From WHTB01 sp050699035 (lineage in GTDB: Bacteria; Actinomycetota; Actinomycetes; Propionibacteriales; Nocardioidaceae), in NCBI GenBank assembly GCA_050699035.1, contig JBOHDE010000062.1, positions 1-18,395 of the forward strand: DNA of 18,395 bases, in the 5' to 3' direction. How positions within the stretch are numbered: the first letter of the stretch is position 1; the number at the start of each line of letters is the position of its first letter. Made by a program: the position numbers and the translations under genes. Positions 6,780 through 14,069 of the stretch are shown one piece after another. A model generated the notes under the pieces. It was not told the DNA's origin and made no database searches. It saw nothing but the letters and a program-made list of their open reading frames with translations.

Positions 6780-8351
6780 GTGAACGTGTTCAGCGACCTC
6801 GGCCAGGGGATCCTCGCGATCCTCACCGTGCAGAACCTGCTGCTGCTCGGTGCCGGGGTGCTGTTGGGCATGGTCGTCGGGGTGATGCCGGGGCTCGGCC
6901 CGTCGGCGGGCCTGGCCATCTTGCTGCCGCTGACGTTCGGCCTCGACCCGACCGGCGCGATCGTGATGCTGGCGGCGGTCTACTACGGGGCGATGTACGG
7001 CGGCACCATCACCTCGGTGCTGATCAACACGCCGGGGGAGTCGGCCACGGTGGCAAGCACGTTCGACGGCTACCCGCTGGCCCAGCAGGGCCGGGCCGGC
7101 CCGGCGCTGGTGATGGCCGCGGTGGCGTCGTTCGTGGCCGGGACGATCGGCGCGGTCCTGATCAGCGTCGCCGCGCCGGTCACGGCGGCGGTGGCCACCA
7201 CCTTCGGCCCGCCGGAGCTGTTCCTCGTGGTGATGGCCGGGTTGCTGACCCTGATCGTGATCGTGCAGGGCAACCGGCTGCTGGGCGCCCTGTCGGCCGT
7301 GCTCGGCTTCGCGATCGCGACGGTGGGCATCGACATCGGCGGCGGTGCGCAGCGGTACACGTTCGGGTCGTCGGAGCTGATCAACGGTATCGACTTCATC
7401 CCGGTCGCGATCGGCCTGTTCGGCCTCGGCGAGATCTTCCACATGCTCTGGAAGGGCGGACATCTCGAGCGGCTCGCCTACGTCTCGGTGCGCGCGAAGG
7501 GACGGACGTTCTGGCCTACCCGGCACGACGTTCGCGAGTCGCGCGGACCGATGGTGCGGGGCTCGGTCCTGGGCTTCGCCGTCGGCGCCACCCCGGGTGC
7601 CGGTGCGACGGTGGCGTCGCTGATGTCGTACAACCTGGAGAAGTCGGTCTCGCGTACCCCGGAGAAGTTCGGCAAGGGTGCGATGCCCGGGCTGGTCGGC
7701 CCGGAGGCGGCCAACAACGCCGCGTCGGCCGGCGCGATGGTTCCCCTGCTGACGTTGGGAATTCCGGGCTCCGCGTCCACGGCTGTGCTGATCGGTGGCT
7801 TCTTGATGTGGGGGCTGCAGCCCGGGCCGCTGCTGATGGAGCAGAACCCCGAGTTCGCCTGGGGGCTGATCGCGAGTATGTACCTCGGCAACGCGATGCT
7901 GCTGGTGGTCAACATCTTCTGCATCCCGGCGTTCGCCAGCATCGCCCGGGTGCCGTTCCGCGTGTTGGGGCCCATCGTCATCGTGCTGTGCGTGCTCGGC
8001 ACCTTCACCGTCAACGGCAGCATCGTCGAGGTCGGCATCATGCTCGCTTGCGGCGTCCTCGGGTTCTTCATGCGCCGGATCGGTATGTCGCCGGCGGCGC
8101 TGGTGATCGCGCTGGTCCTGGGGCCGCTCGCGGAGGAGACGCTGCGGCAGACCATGATCGTGTCGGACGGGCGGCTGGACATCTTCTGGGAGCGCACCAC
8201 CTCCCTCGTCCTGCTGATCCTGATTGGCTGCCTGCTGCTGCTGCCGGTGGTGGCACCGCGGCTGTCCCAGCTGGTGCGTCGTAGCCTGCGGTCGGTCGGC
8301 GAGAAGCGCGCCGACAGCGCCGAGCGCGAGCCCGACGAGCATAAGGTCTGA
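6780..8351 (+). CDS. tctA: TctA-family large membrane subunit of tripartite tricarboxylate transporter 1
   Basis: A 523-residue polytopic membrane protein of normal TctA length, with roughly a dozen hydrophobic segments. Both family signatures are clear: GVMPGLGPSAGLAILLPLTF (residues near 35-55) and YYGAMYGGTITSVLINTPGE followed by SATVASTFDGYPLAQQGRAG. The second half repeats the pattern (GPEAANNAASAGAMVPLLTL), reflecting the internal duplication of this family. It forms the ion-driven permease with TctB and receives the ligand from TctC. The start is GTG at 6780, preceded by AGGAGG with 7-bp spacing. The C-terminus ends in a charged cytoplasmic tail (ADSAEREPDEHKV). The flavoprotein gene starts 18 bp downstream. 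Confidence 0.96.
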   Translation: MNVFSDLGQGILAILTVQNLLLLGAGVLLGMVVGVMPGLGPSAGLAILLPLTFGLDPTGAIVMLAAVYYGAMYGGTITSVLINTPGESATVASTFDGYPLAQQGRAGPALVMAAVASFVAGTIGAVLISVAAPVTAAVATTFGPPELFLVVMAGLLTLIVIVQGNRLLGALSAVLGFAIATVGIDIGGGAQRYTFGSSELINGIDFIPVAIGLFGLGEIFHMLWKGGHLERLAYVSVRAKGRTFWPTRHDVRESRGPMVRGSVLGFAVGATPGAGATVASLMSYNLEKSVSRTPEKFGKGAMPGLVGPEAANNAASAGAMVPLLTLGIPGSASTAVLIGGFLMWGLQPGPLLMEQNPEFAWGLIASMYLGNAMLLVVNIFCIPAFASIARVPFRVLGPIVIVLCVLGTFTVNGSIVEVGIMLACGVLGFFMRRIGMSPAALVIALVLGPLAEETLRQTMIVSDGRLDIFWERTTSLVLLILIGCLLLLPVVAPRLSQLVRRSLRSVGEKRADSAEREPDEHKV

Positions 8352-8369
8352 CCCGATGCGGGAGGTGGG

Positions 8370-9593
8370 ATGCGGGTACGCCGGTGCGCGGTGATCGGAG
8401 GCGGCATCCTCGGTGCCGCCACCGCGCGGCGGCTGCTCGAGGTCGAGCCGGCCGCGCGCGTCGTGCTGCTGGAGAAGGAGGATGCGCTCGCGACCCATCA
8501 GACCGGCCGCAACAGCGGGGTCGTGCACGCGGGCCTGTACTACCCGCCCGGGTCGCTGAAGGCGCGGCTGTGCCGCCGTGGGGTCGGGCTGCTGCGCGAG
8601 TTCTGCTCCGAGCACGGCCTCGCCTATGACGAGTGCGGCAAGGTGCTGATCGCCCTCGACGACGTGGAGGCCGGCCGGCTGGCCGACATCGAGGCGCGGG
8701 CGACGGCCAACGGCGTACCCGGCGTCCGACGGCTCGACGCCGACGGCCTGCACGAGGTCGAGCCGCACGTCCGCGGTGTCGCAGGCCTGCACTCGCCGAG
8801 CACGGCGATCGCCGACTTCCCCGGTGTCACCCGGGCACTGGCCGAGCAGGTGCGCCACCGGGGCGGCGAGGTCCTGCTGGCCACCGAGGTCACGTCGTTC
8901 ACCGAGCGCGGCGCCGAGGTGGTGGTCACCGCCGCCGGGCCGGGCGGCGAGCCGTACGACGCGGCGTTCGACCTCGTGGTCGTGTGCGCGGGCCTGCAGT
9001 CCGACCGGGTCGCGCGGCTGGCCGGCGACGGCTGGGACCCGCGAATCGTGCCGTTCCGCGGCGAGTACCACCTGCTGCGCCCGGAGCGCCGGGACCTGGT
9101 GCGCGGGCTGGTCTACCCGGTACCGGATCCGCGGTACCCCTTCCTCGGTGTGCATGTGACGCCGCGGGTGGACGGCGAGGTGATGATCGGGCCGAACGCC
9201 GTGATGGCGCTGGCCCGCGAGGGCTACCGCTGGCGCACCGTGTCGGGGTCCGACCTGCGGGAGGTGCTGGTGAGTCCGGCCTTCCGGAGTTTTGCCCGCC
9301 AGCATTGGAGAACGGGCGTGCGCGAGCTGGTTGGCTCGGTCAGCACGCGGTCGTTCGTCGCCGCCGCGCGTCGCTATCTGCCGGAGCTGCGGGCGCGCGA
9401 CGTGGTGCGCGGTCCGAGCGGCATCCGGGCGCAGGCGCTCGACCCGGACGGCAGCCTGGTCGACGACTTCCGGATCGTCCGCCGCGGTCATGTGGTGGCG
9501 GTGCGGAACGCTCCGTCGCCGGCCGCGACCTCGAGCCTGGCGATCGCCGAGCACATCGTCGACACCGCACTCGAGAAGACAGGAGCCCGATGA
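8370..9593 (+). CDS. lhgO: FAD-dependent oxidoreductase, L-2-hydroxyglutarate oxidase/dehydrogenase (LhgO)-like
   Basis: A 407-residue flavoprotein, the usual length of LhgO/L2HGDH. The FAD-binding dinucleotide fold begins at once: AVIGGGILGAATARRLL (GxGxxG at 10-15) with the acidic strand end LLEKE. The characteristic stretch HQTGRNSGVVHAGLYYPPGS (43-62) marks this subfamily, and PFRGEYHLLRPE and the C-terminal GPSGIRAQALDPDGSLVDDF block also fit. Family members oxidise L-2-hydroxyglutarate to 2-oxoglutarate and pass electrons to oxygen or quinones; related proteins act on other 2-hydroxyacids, so the exact substrate is inferred. The ATG at 8370 follows GGGAGGTGGG. It overlaps the next gene by ATGA. 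Within the operon it probably makes a 2-oxoacid for the downstream lyases. Confidence 0.9.
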   Translation: MRVRRCAVIGGGILGAATARRLLEVEPAARVVLLEKEDALATHQTGRNSGVVHAGLYYPPGSLKARLCRRGVGLLREFCSEHGLAYDECGKVLIALDDVEAGRLADIEARATANGVPGVRRLDADGLHEVEPHVRGVAGLHSPSTAIADFPGVTRALAEQVRHRGGEVLLATEVTSFTERGAEVVVTAAGPGGEPYDAAFDLVVVCAGLQSDRVARLAGDGWDPRIVPFRGEYHLLRPERRDLVRGLVYPVPDPRYPFLGVHVTPRVDGEVMIGPNAVMALAREGYRWRTVSGSDLREVLVSPAFRSFARQHWRTGVRELVGSVSTRSFVAAARRYLPELRARDVVRGPSGIRAQALDPDGSLVDDFRIVRRGHVVAVRNAPSPAATSSLAIAEHIVDTALEKTGAR

Positions 9594-10498
9594 GTACGTC
9601 AGTCCATCTCCGACCCGGGTTGTGGGCGGTCCTCGCCACGCCGTTCACCGGTGCCGATGTCGACGAGGGTTCGCTGGCCCGTGAGGTCGGTGCGTTCCTC
9701 GACGCCGGTGCTGTCGGGCTGGTGGCGCTCGGCGTGTTCGGCGAGGCCGCGGCGCTGAGCTCGGACGAGCAGCGCCGCGTCGTCGAGCGGGTCGTCGCCA
9801 CCGCGCCGGACACACCGCTGGTGGTCGGCCTGTCCGGCCGCACCACGGCGGTCGCGGTCGAACAGGGCGTCGCGGCGACCCGGGCCGCCGGTGCACCGCT
9901 CGCGGCGCTGATGGTGCAGGTGAACAGTCCGGACCCCGAGACGCTGGCGACGCATCTGCGGGCGGTGCACGAGGCGACCGGCGCGCCGGTGGTCGTGCAG
10001 GACTACCCGGTGGCTTCGGGGGTGTCGGTGATGGCGGACCAGCTGCTGCAGACCCTGGCGCGGTGTCCGTTCGTCGCGGCGGTGAAGTCAGAGGCGCCGC
10101 CGACCGCACTGGCGATCAGCCGGCTCACCGCGGGCACCACGGTCCCGGTGTTCGGCGGTCTGGGTGGCGTCGCTCTGGTGGACGAGCTGGCGGCCGGCGC
10201 GGCGGGCGCGATGACCGGCTTCAGCCACCCGGAGGCGCTGGCGGCCGTACTCGCAGCATGGCACCAGGGCGGTTTCGAGGGTGCCCGAGCCACCTGGGCG
10301 CCGTGGTTGCCGCTGGCGACGTTCGAGGGCCAGCCTCGGGTCGGGCTGGCCCTGCGCAAGGAGCTGCTGCGACGCCGTGGTGTGATCGACGAGTCCGGCG
10401 TACGCGCGCCGGCGCCGGGTTTGCCGGCCGAGCTGCTGCCGTTGCTCGCGCAGCACCTGGCCGGAGTACGTGACCACGACACGAGCGTTGGAGAGTGA
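9590..10498 (+). CDS. Dihydrodipicolinate synthase / N-acetylneuraminate lyase superfamily protein (2-oxoacid lyase or dehydratase)
   Basis: A 302-residue class I aldolase-type TIM barrel. Lys166 in FVAAVKSE is the Schiff-base lysine and Tyr139 in VVVQDYPV the conserved tyrosine. The segment ALGVFGEAAALSSDEQRRVV corresponds to GTTGE...L..EE in DapA, but both catalytic threonines (DapA Thr44/Thr45) are replaced by Val49 and Phe50. That makes lysine biosynthesis unlikely and points to another 2-oxoacid aldolase, lyase or dehydratase of the superfamily. Such proteins often form or cleave pyruvate-containing chains. The ATG overlaps the flavoprotein stop (ATGA) with AGGAG four bases upstream. It lies directly after a 2-hydroxyacid oxidase and before SDR and FAH genes, as expected for 2-oxoacid breakdown. 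Confidence 0.9.
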   Translation: MSTSVHLRPGLWAVLATPFTGADVDEGSLAREVGAFLDAGAVGLVALGVFGEAAALSSDEQRRVVERVVATAPDTPLVVGLSGRTTAVAVEQGVAATRAAGAPLAALMVQVNSPDPETLATHLRAVHEATGAPVVVQDYPVASGVSVMADQLLQTLARCPFVAAVKSEAPPTALAISRLTAGTTVPVFGGLGGVALVDELAAGAAGAMTGFSHPEALAAVLAAWHQGGFEGARATWAPWLPLATFEGQPRVGLALRKELLRRRGVIDESGVRAPAPGLPAELLPLLAQHLAGVRDHDTSVGE

Positions 10499-11271
10499 TG
10501 GATACCGGACTGCAAGGACGCACCGCCGTCGTACCCGGGTCGACATCGGGCCTCGGGCTCGCCGTCGCTCGGTCGCTGGCGGCCGAAGGGATGAACGTCG
10601 TCGTCGCTGGGCGGCGCGGTGAGCTGGTCGAGCAGGTCGCCGCCGAGCTGCCCTCCGCGGTCGGGGTCGAGGTCGACCTGACCGACCCGGCAGCCCCTCG
10701 GCTGCTGGTCGACACCGCCGTCGAGCGGTTCGGCCACGTCGACGTGCTGGTGCTGAACGGCGGTGGGCCGCCGCCGGGCACCGCCGCCGAGATGGACGCC
10801 GACGCGGTCGAGCGGGCCATCCGGCTGCTGGTGCAGCCGCAGGTGCGGCTGGTCGAGGCCACCCTGCCGGGGATGCGCGAGCGCCGGTGGGGACGGATCG
10901 TGGCGATCGGGTCCAGCGGTGTGCATCAGCCGGTCGAACGGCTGGCGCTGTCCAACACCGGGCGCTCAGCGTTGGCCGCGTACCTCAAGACGCTCGCGAC
11001 CGAGGTGGCGGCCGACGGGGTCACGGTCAACATGGCGCTGCCGGGGCGGATCTCCACCGACCGGGTCGCGTCCCTCGACCAGAGCGCCGCGGAGCGGCTG
11101 GGAGTCTCGGCGGACGAGGCGCGCCGCCGATCCGTGGACACGATCCCGGCCGGACGTTACGGCGAGCCGGAGGAGTTCGCCGCACTGGTGACGTTCCTGG
11201 CCAGTGCCGGAGCCTCGTTCGTCACAGGTGAGCAGGTGCGCTGCGACGGTGGGATGGTGCGTTCGCTGTGA
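10498..11271 (+). CDS. Short-chain dehydrogenase/reductase-like protein lacking the YxxxK motif
   Basis: A 257-residue SDR-fold protein. The cofactor loop is PGSTSGLGLAVARSLA (residues 13-28; usually TG at the start), the second strand ends VAGRR, the NNAG motif is replaced by LNGGGPPPG, and the C-terminus has the typical FVTGEQVRCDGGMVRSL. The catalytic serine region IGSSGV (Ser139/140) is present, but the YxxxK pair is replaced by Ser152 and Arg156 in LSNTGRSALAAYLKTLA. This matches a known group of SDR-like proteins with an imperfect catalytic tetrad. It may therefore use altered chemistry or not be a standard dehydrogenase. The start is taken as ATG 10498 (TGATG, GGAG 4 bases upstream); GTG 10495 is one codon earlier. 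GTGA overlap with the next gene. Confidence 0.9.
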   Translation: MDTGLQGRTAVVPGSTSGLGLAVARSLAAEGMNVVVAGRRGELVEQVAAELPSAVGVEVDLTDPAAPRLLVDTAVERFGHVDVLVLNGGGPPPGTAAEMDADAVERAIRLLVQPQVRLVEATLPGMRERRWGRIVAIGSSGVHQPVERLALSNTGRSALAAYLKTLATEVAADGVTVNMALPGRISTDRVASLDQSAAERLGVSADEARRRSVDTIPAGRYGEPEEFAALVTFLASAGASFVTGEQVRCDGGMVRSL

Positions 11272-12125
11272 GCGCACGGTTCGCGACGGTCCGGGTCGAC
11301 GACCGGGAGCTGCCGGCCGTCGTGTCCGAGCGTGGGGTGGCGCTGGTGGCCGACCTGGTGCCGGACTTCGACGGCGACCTGGTGGCGCTGATCGGCTCCG
11401 GTCGCGCCGACGAGGCGGCCAGTGCTGCCGCCGGTGCCGCGATGAGGTTGTTCCGCGACCCCGCGACCGCGGTGTTCGCGCCGCCGTACCGCCGCTGCCG
11501 CAAGCTCTGGGGCATCGGACTCAACTACGTCGAGCATGCGAGCGACCTGACCGAGCAGGTGCCCGACGAGCCCGCGTCGTTCCTCAAAGGCGACCACACG
11601 ATCATCGGACCGGGCGACCCGATCCCGGTGCCGCCGCAGAGCCGGCGGACGACCGCCGAGGCCGAGCTCGGCCTGGTGATCGGCACCGAGTGCTGGAACG
11701 TCGAGGAGGAGGATGCGCTCGGCCACGTGTTCGGCGTGTGCGCGCTGCTCGACCAGACCGCGGAGGACATCCTCGAGCGCAACCCGCGGTTCCTCACCCG
11801 GTCGAAGAACTTCCCTGGGTTCTTCTCGTTCGGACCCGAGATCGTGCCGACGGCCGATGTCCTCAACGCCGGCGGGGACCTCGCCGACGTGGAGGTCTCG
11901 ACCGTCATCAACGGCGAGGCGCGGCGGACGAACACCGTCGCGCACATGCGCTACGACCCGGCGTTCCTGGTCAGCTTCCACAGCAAGGTGATGCCGCTGT
12001 ACCCGGGCGACATCATCTCGACCGGCACGCCGGGCGCCGTGCAGATCCGGCCCGGCGACGTCGTCGAGTGCCGCATCCCGGGCGTCGGAGTGCTGAGCAA
12101 CCCGGTCGTCGCCGGCACGCTCTGA
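11268..12125 (+). CDS. Fumarylacetoacetate hydrolase (FAH) family protein
   Basis: A 285-residue protein: a short N-terminal domain (about 1-75), then the FAH barrel. Catalytic features are intact: GIGLNYVEHA with His90, metal ligands Glu131 and Glu133 in TTAEAELGLVIG and Asp162 in LLDQTAED, Lys180 in TRSKNF, and STGTPGAV near 251-258. FAH-family enzymes cleave or isomerise 2,4-dioxo acids (acylpyruvates, 2,4-diketo-3-deoxy sugar acids) or decarboxylate oxaloacetate, using Mg or Mn. The GTG start overlaps the SDR stop (GTGA). An SDR followed by a FAH protein recalls non-phosphorylative L-rhamnose/L-fucose routes, where a 2-keto-3-deoxy acid is oxidised and then hydrolysed to pyruvate; here this is only an analogy. 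Last gene of the operon. Confidence 0.93.
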   Translation: MSARFATVRVDDRELPAVVSERGVALVADLVPDFDGDLVALIGSGRADEAASAAAGAAMRLFRDPATAVFAPPYRRCRKLWGIGLNYVEHASDLTEQVPDEPASFLKGDHTIIGPGDPIPVPPQSRRTTAEAELGLVIGTECWNVEEEDALGHVFGVCALLDQTAEDILERNPRFLTRSKNFPGFFSFGPEIVPTADVLNAGGDLADVEVSTVINGEARRTNTVAHMRYDPAFLVSFHSKVMPLYPGDIISTGTPGAVQIRPGDVVECRIPGVGVLSNPVVAGTL

Positions 12126-12145
12126 CCTGGCCCAAATCCGACGGC

Positions 12146-12430
12146 TCAGCGGATCCGGAACGCCGGCTCGCCCTGCGGCGGCTCGACCGTCACGTCGACC
12201 GCATCGACCCGCGCGTACGGCGGACCCTCGCGCGCCCAGCTGACCATCCGCTCGACCGCCCGGGGATGGCCTTCGAACACCGCCTCGACCGAGCCGTCGG
12301 GACGGTTGCTGACCCAGCCGCCCACCCCGTCGGCCGCGGCCAGCCGACGGCAGGTGTCGCGGAAGAACACGCCCTGCACCAGCCCGTAGACGACCACTCG
12401 TCGGCGGGTGACCTCGACGCCAGAGTCCAC
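12146..12430 (-). CDS. acyP: Acylphosphatase
   Basis: A small cytoplasmic enzyme that hydrolyses acyl phosphates. With the GTG at 12430 it has 94 residues, the family's normal size. The signature VVVYGLVQGVFFRDTCRRLA (12-31) holds the catalytic Arg24, and GGWVSNRPDGSVEAVFEG (37-54) holds Asn42. The frame remains open to 12490, but the earlier GTG there lies inside the palindrome and would add about 20 residues unlike the family, so 12430 is preferred; a slightly later start is possible. It is convergent with the ten-gene operon, 20 bp from its end, and lies downstream of the LacI-type gene on the same strand. It probably has no pathway link to either. Confidence 0.9.
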   Translation of the reverse strand: MDSGVEVTRRRVVVYGLVQGVFFRDTCRRLAAADGVGGWVSNRPDGSVEAVFEGHPRAVERMVSWAREGPPYARVDAVDVTVEPPQGEPAFRIR

Positions 12431-12459
12431 CCGCCCAGTCTGCGCCAGGCCCGGCTCTT

Positions 12460-12526
12460 CCCGCTGAGTGTGACGTTTTCGACGCGACACGCCGGCGTGT
12501 CTGTCGAGAACGTCACACTCAACGGG
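12460..12526. repeat. 67-bp near-perfect palindrome between LacI-family and acylphosphatase genes
   Basis: The left arm (12460-12493) and right arm (12494-12526) are complementary apart from one C/A pair, one T/G pair and a small asymmetric bulge (GCG against CT) around 12484-12486. The centre GACACGCCGGCGTGTC (12486-12501) is a perfect 16-bp palindrome. The outer arms carry TGAGTGTGACGTT on the left and its match AACGTCACACTCA on the right. It starts 4 bases after the regulator stop on the minus strand, so it may act as a transcription terminator, although no T-run follows. It may also be a copy of a dispersed palindromic repeat. Confidence 0.8.
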
Positions 12527-12530
12527 TCGG

Positions 12531-13556
12531 TCACCTCGCGTTGGCTCGGACGGGCAGTCGGCTGGAGTCGCGGACGACCAGGTCGGGCTCGAACACCAGG
12601 TGCTGGTGGCGATGGTCGGCGCCCTTGTTGATCTCGTCGAACAGCAGCTCCGCGGCGGCCCGGCCGAGCTGTTCGCGGGGCTGGCGGACGCTGGACAGCG
12701 GCACGGCGGCGGCCGCGGCGTACTCGATGTCGTCGTAGCCGACGATCGCGATGTCGGCCGGCACCTGGATGCCGCCCCGGGTCATCTCTTGCAGCAGCCC
12801 GAGCGCGACGAGGTCGTTGGCGCAGAACACGCCGGTCGGGCGCCGGCCGACGGCGAGCCGAGAGATCCGCTCTCCCGCGTCTCGGCCGTCCTGCACCGAC
12901 AGGGACGACGTCTCGATCGTGAGCAGGTCGGTGGGCGTGCCCGCGACGGCCTCCGACGCGCCCGCCAGCCGGTCGGACACCTGGGGGAGGGACATCGACC
13001 CGCCGACGAACGCGATCCGCTGGTGGCCGGTGGCGACCAGGTGCTCGACCGCCAGCCGGCTGCCGAGGACGTCGTCGACGGCCACCGAGCAGCGGCCGGC
13101 CAGTGGTGAGCCGCGGTCGACGAGGACCAGCGGGATGCCACGATGCACCAGCTGGTCGAGCCGGGCGCTACCCGTGTCGACCGGGGTGATCAGTACGCCG
13201 CGTACGCGTTGCTCCTCGAGGTGCGCAAGATGGCGGGTCTCGCGACCGAGGTCCGCCGCACTGTTGCACAACGTGACCACCATGTCGTTGGCGTCGGCCA
13301 CGTCCTCGGCACCGCGGGCGATGTCGGTGAAGAACGGGTTGGCCACGTCGAGAACCACCAGCCCGATGGTCCGGCTGCGGCCGGCGCGCAACGCCCGGGC
13401 CGACTCGTTGCGGACGAACCCGAGGGCGTCGATGCTGGCGACCACCCGCTGCCGGGTCGGCTCCGCGACCAGCTCCGGCCGGTTCAGCACGTTGCTCACC
13501 GTGCCGACCGACACCCCGGCGTGCCGGGCGACCTCCTTGATGCTGGTCGTGACCAC
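12531..13556 (-). CDS. LacI-family transcriptional regulator
   Basis: A 341-residue protein with the standard LacI plan. The N-terminal helix-turn-helix and hinge helix are TTSIKEVARHAGVSVGTVSN and VLNRPELVAEPTRQRVVASI, then NESARALRAGRSRTIGLVV. A periplasmic-binding-protein-like sensor domain follows (DVANPFFTDIARGAEDVA; GVLITPVDTGSARLDQLV; VGYDDIEYAAAAAVPLSSVR). Such proteins usually bind sugars or related polyols. The GTG at 13556 is chosen because it starts at the family N-terminus with GAGAGG four bases upstream; the frame extends another 10 codons. It does not sit next to an obvious sugar gene. Its divergent neighbour is the VOC protein, and the second Tct operon and the GntP-like permease lie further right, so its target is unclear. 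Confidence 0.94.
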   Translation of the reverse strand: MVTTSIKEVARHAGVSVGTVSNVLNRPELVAEPTRQRVVASIDALGFVRNESARALRAGRSRTIGLVVLDVANPFFTDIARGAEDVADANDMVVTLCNSAADLGRETRHLAHLEEQRVRGVLITPVDTGSARLDQLVHRGIPLVLVDRGSPLAGRCSVAVDDVLGSRLAVEHLVATGHQRIAFVGGSMSLPQVSDRLAGASEAVAGTPTDLLTIETSSLSVQDGRDAGERISRLAVGRRPTGVFCANDLVALGLLQEMTRGGIQVPADIAIVGYDDIEYAAAAAVPLSSVRQPREQLGRAAAELLFDEINKGADHRHQHLVFEPDLVVRDSSRLPVRANAR

Positions 13557-13584
13557 GGAACCTCTCTCGCTCGGATGTCCGCTC

Positions 13585-13590
13585 ACCCTA
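13585..13590 (-). promoter_or_regulatory. Candidate -10 box of the LacI-family gene
   Basis: On the minus strand this reads TAGGGT, matching the actinomycete -10 pattern TAGRRT. It lies 28 bp before the chosen GTG start, which would give a leader of roughly 20 nt. No convincing -35 box is visible at the expected distance. Confidence 0.35.
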
Positions 13591-13666
13591 GACCGGTGCC
13601 GCCGTGTCGTCCCCGCTCCTCGCGCCGAGGTTGCGTGTATGTTCGCCGGTGGCCAGGATCGGCGGC

Positions 13667-14053
13667 ATGATCGGACGCCTGCACCACGTCGTGCTCGACT
13701 GCCCCGACCCGGCTGCGTTGGCTGCGTTCTACTCCGAGCTGCTTGCGATGCCGGTCACCTACACCTCAGCGGACTGGGTCGTGGTCGCGGCCGACGACAC
13801 CACCTCTGGGCTGGCGTTCCAGCTGGCCCCGGACCACGTACCCCCGAGCTGGCCCGACCCCGCGCATCCGCAGCAGTTCCACCTCGACGTGATGGTCGAC
13901 GACGTCGACGTGGCCGAGCCGCTGGTCCTCGCGCTGGGTGCCCGGCTGCTGCGCCGAGAGGTCGGGGTGTCACGCGTGTTCGCCGACCCCGCCGGGCACC
14001 CGTTCTGCCTTGTCACCCGGCCGGGCTGGGCGCCGCCGGTCGGCACGCGTTGA
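13667..14053 (+). CDS. VOC (glyoxalase/bleomycin-resistance fold) superfamily protein
   Basis: A 128-residue two-module VOC protein. The first module opens MIGRLHHVVLDCPDPAALAA with FYSELL. The second holds FHLDVMVDDVDVAEPLVLAL and ends REVGVSRVFADPAGHPFCLV, the usual closing strand. The aligned histidines (His7 and His72) are candidate metal ligands, but the family includes glyoxalases, dioxygenases, antibiotic-binding proteins and many members of unknown role, so no reaction can be assigned. The ATG at 13667 gives the normal N-terminus; the frame is open upstream to 13604 without family similarity. The ribosome site is weak. It is divergent from the LacI gene by 110 bp and convergent with tctA2, whose stop is only 10 bp away. 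Confidence 0.85.
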   Translation: MIGRLHHVVLDCPDPAALAAFYSELLAMPVTYTSADWVVVAADDTTSGLAFQLAPDHVPPSWPDPAHPQQFHLDVMVDDVDVAEPLVLALGARLLRREVGVSRVFADPAGHPFCLVTRPGWAPPVGTR

Positions 14054-14069
14054 CTGACCGGTCTCAGTC
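14052..14069. terminator. Short hairpin spanning the convergent stops of the VOC gene and tctA2
   Basis: GACTGA (14052-14057) and TCAGTC (14064-14069) form a perfect 6-bp stem with a 6-nt CCGGTC loop. It covers both stop codons of two convergent genes that are 10 bp apart. A bidirectional terminator role is plausible from position, but the stem is short. Confidence 0.3.

Noticed and set aside
6231..9554. A 1107-codon open frame on the minus strand opposite tctB1, tctA1 and the flavoprotein gene
   Set aside because: Its translation is Arg/Gln/His/Asp-rich with no recognisable domain. It is the antisense shadow of high-GC coding DNA, and the plus-strand genes there are unmistakable.
9590..10498. 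Assignment as dapA for lysine biosynthesis
   Set aside because: The catalytic threonines are replaced and the gene lies in a catabolic operon, so only the superfamily call is supported.
12136..12154. ATCCG/CGGAT inverted repeat between the FAH and acylphosphatase genes as a terminator
   Set aside because: The stem is only 5 bp with a 9-nt loop and overlaps the acylphosphatase stop; too weak to call.
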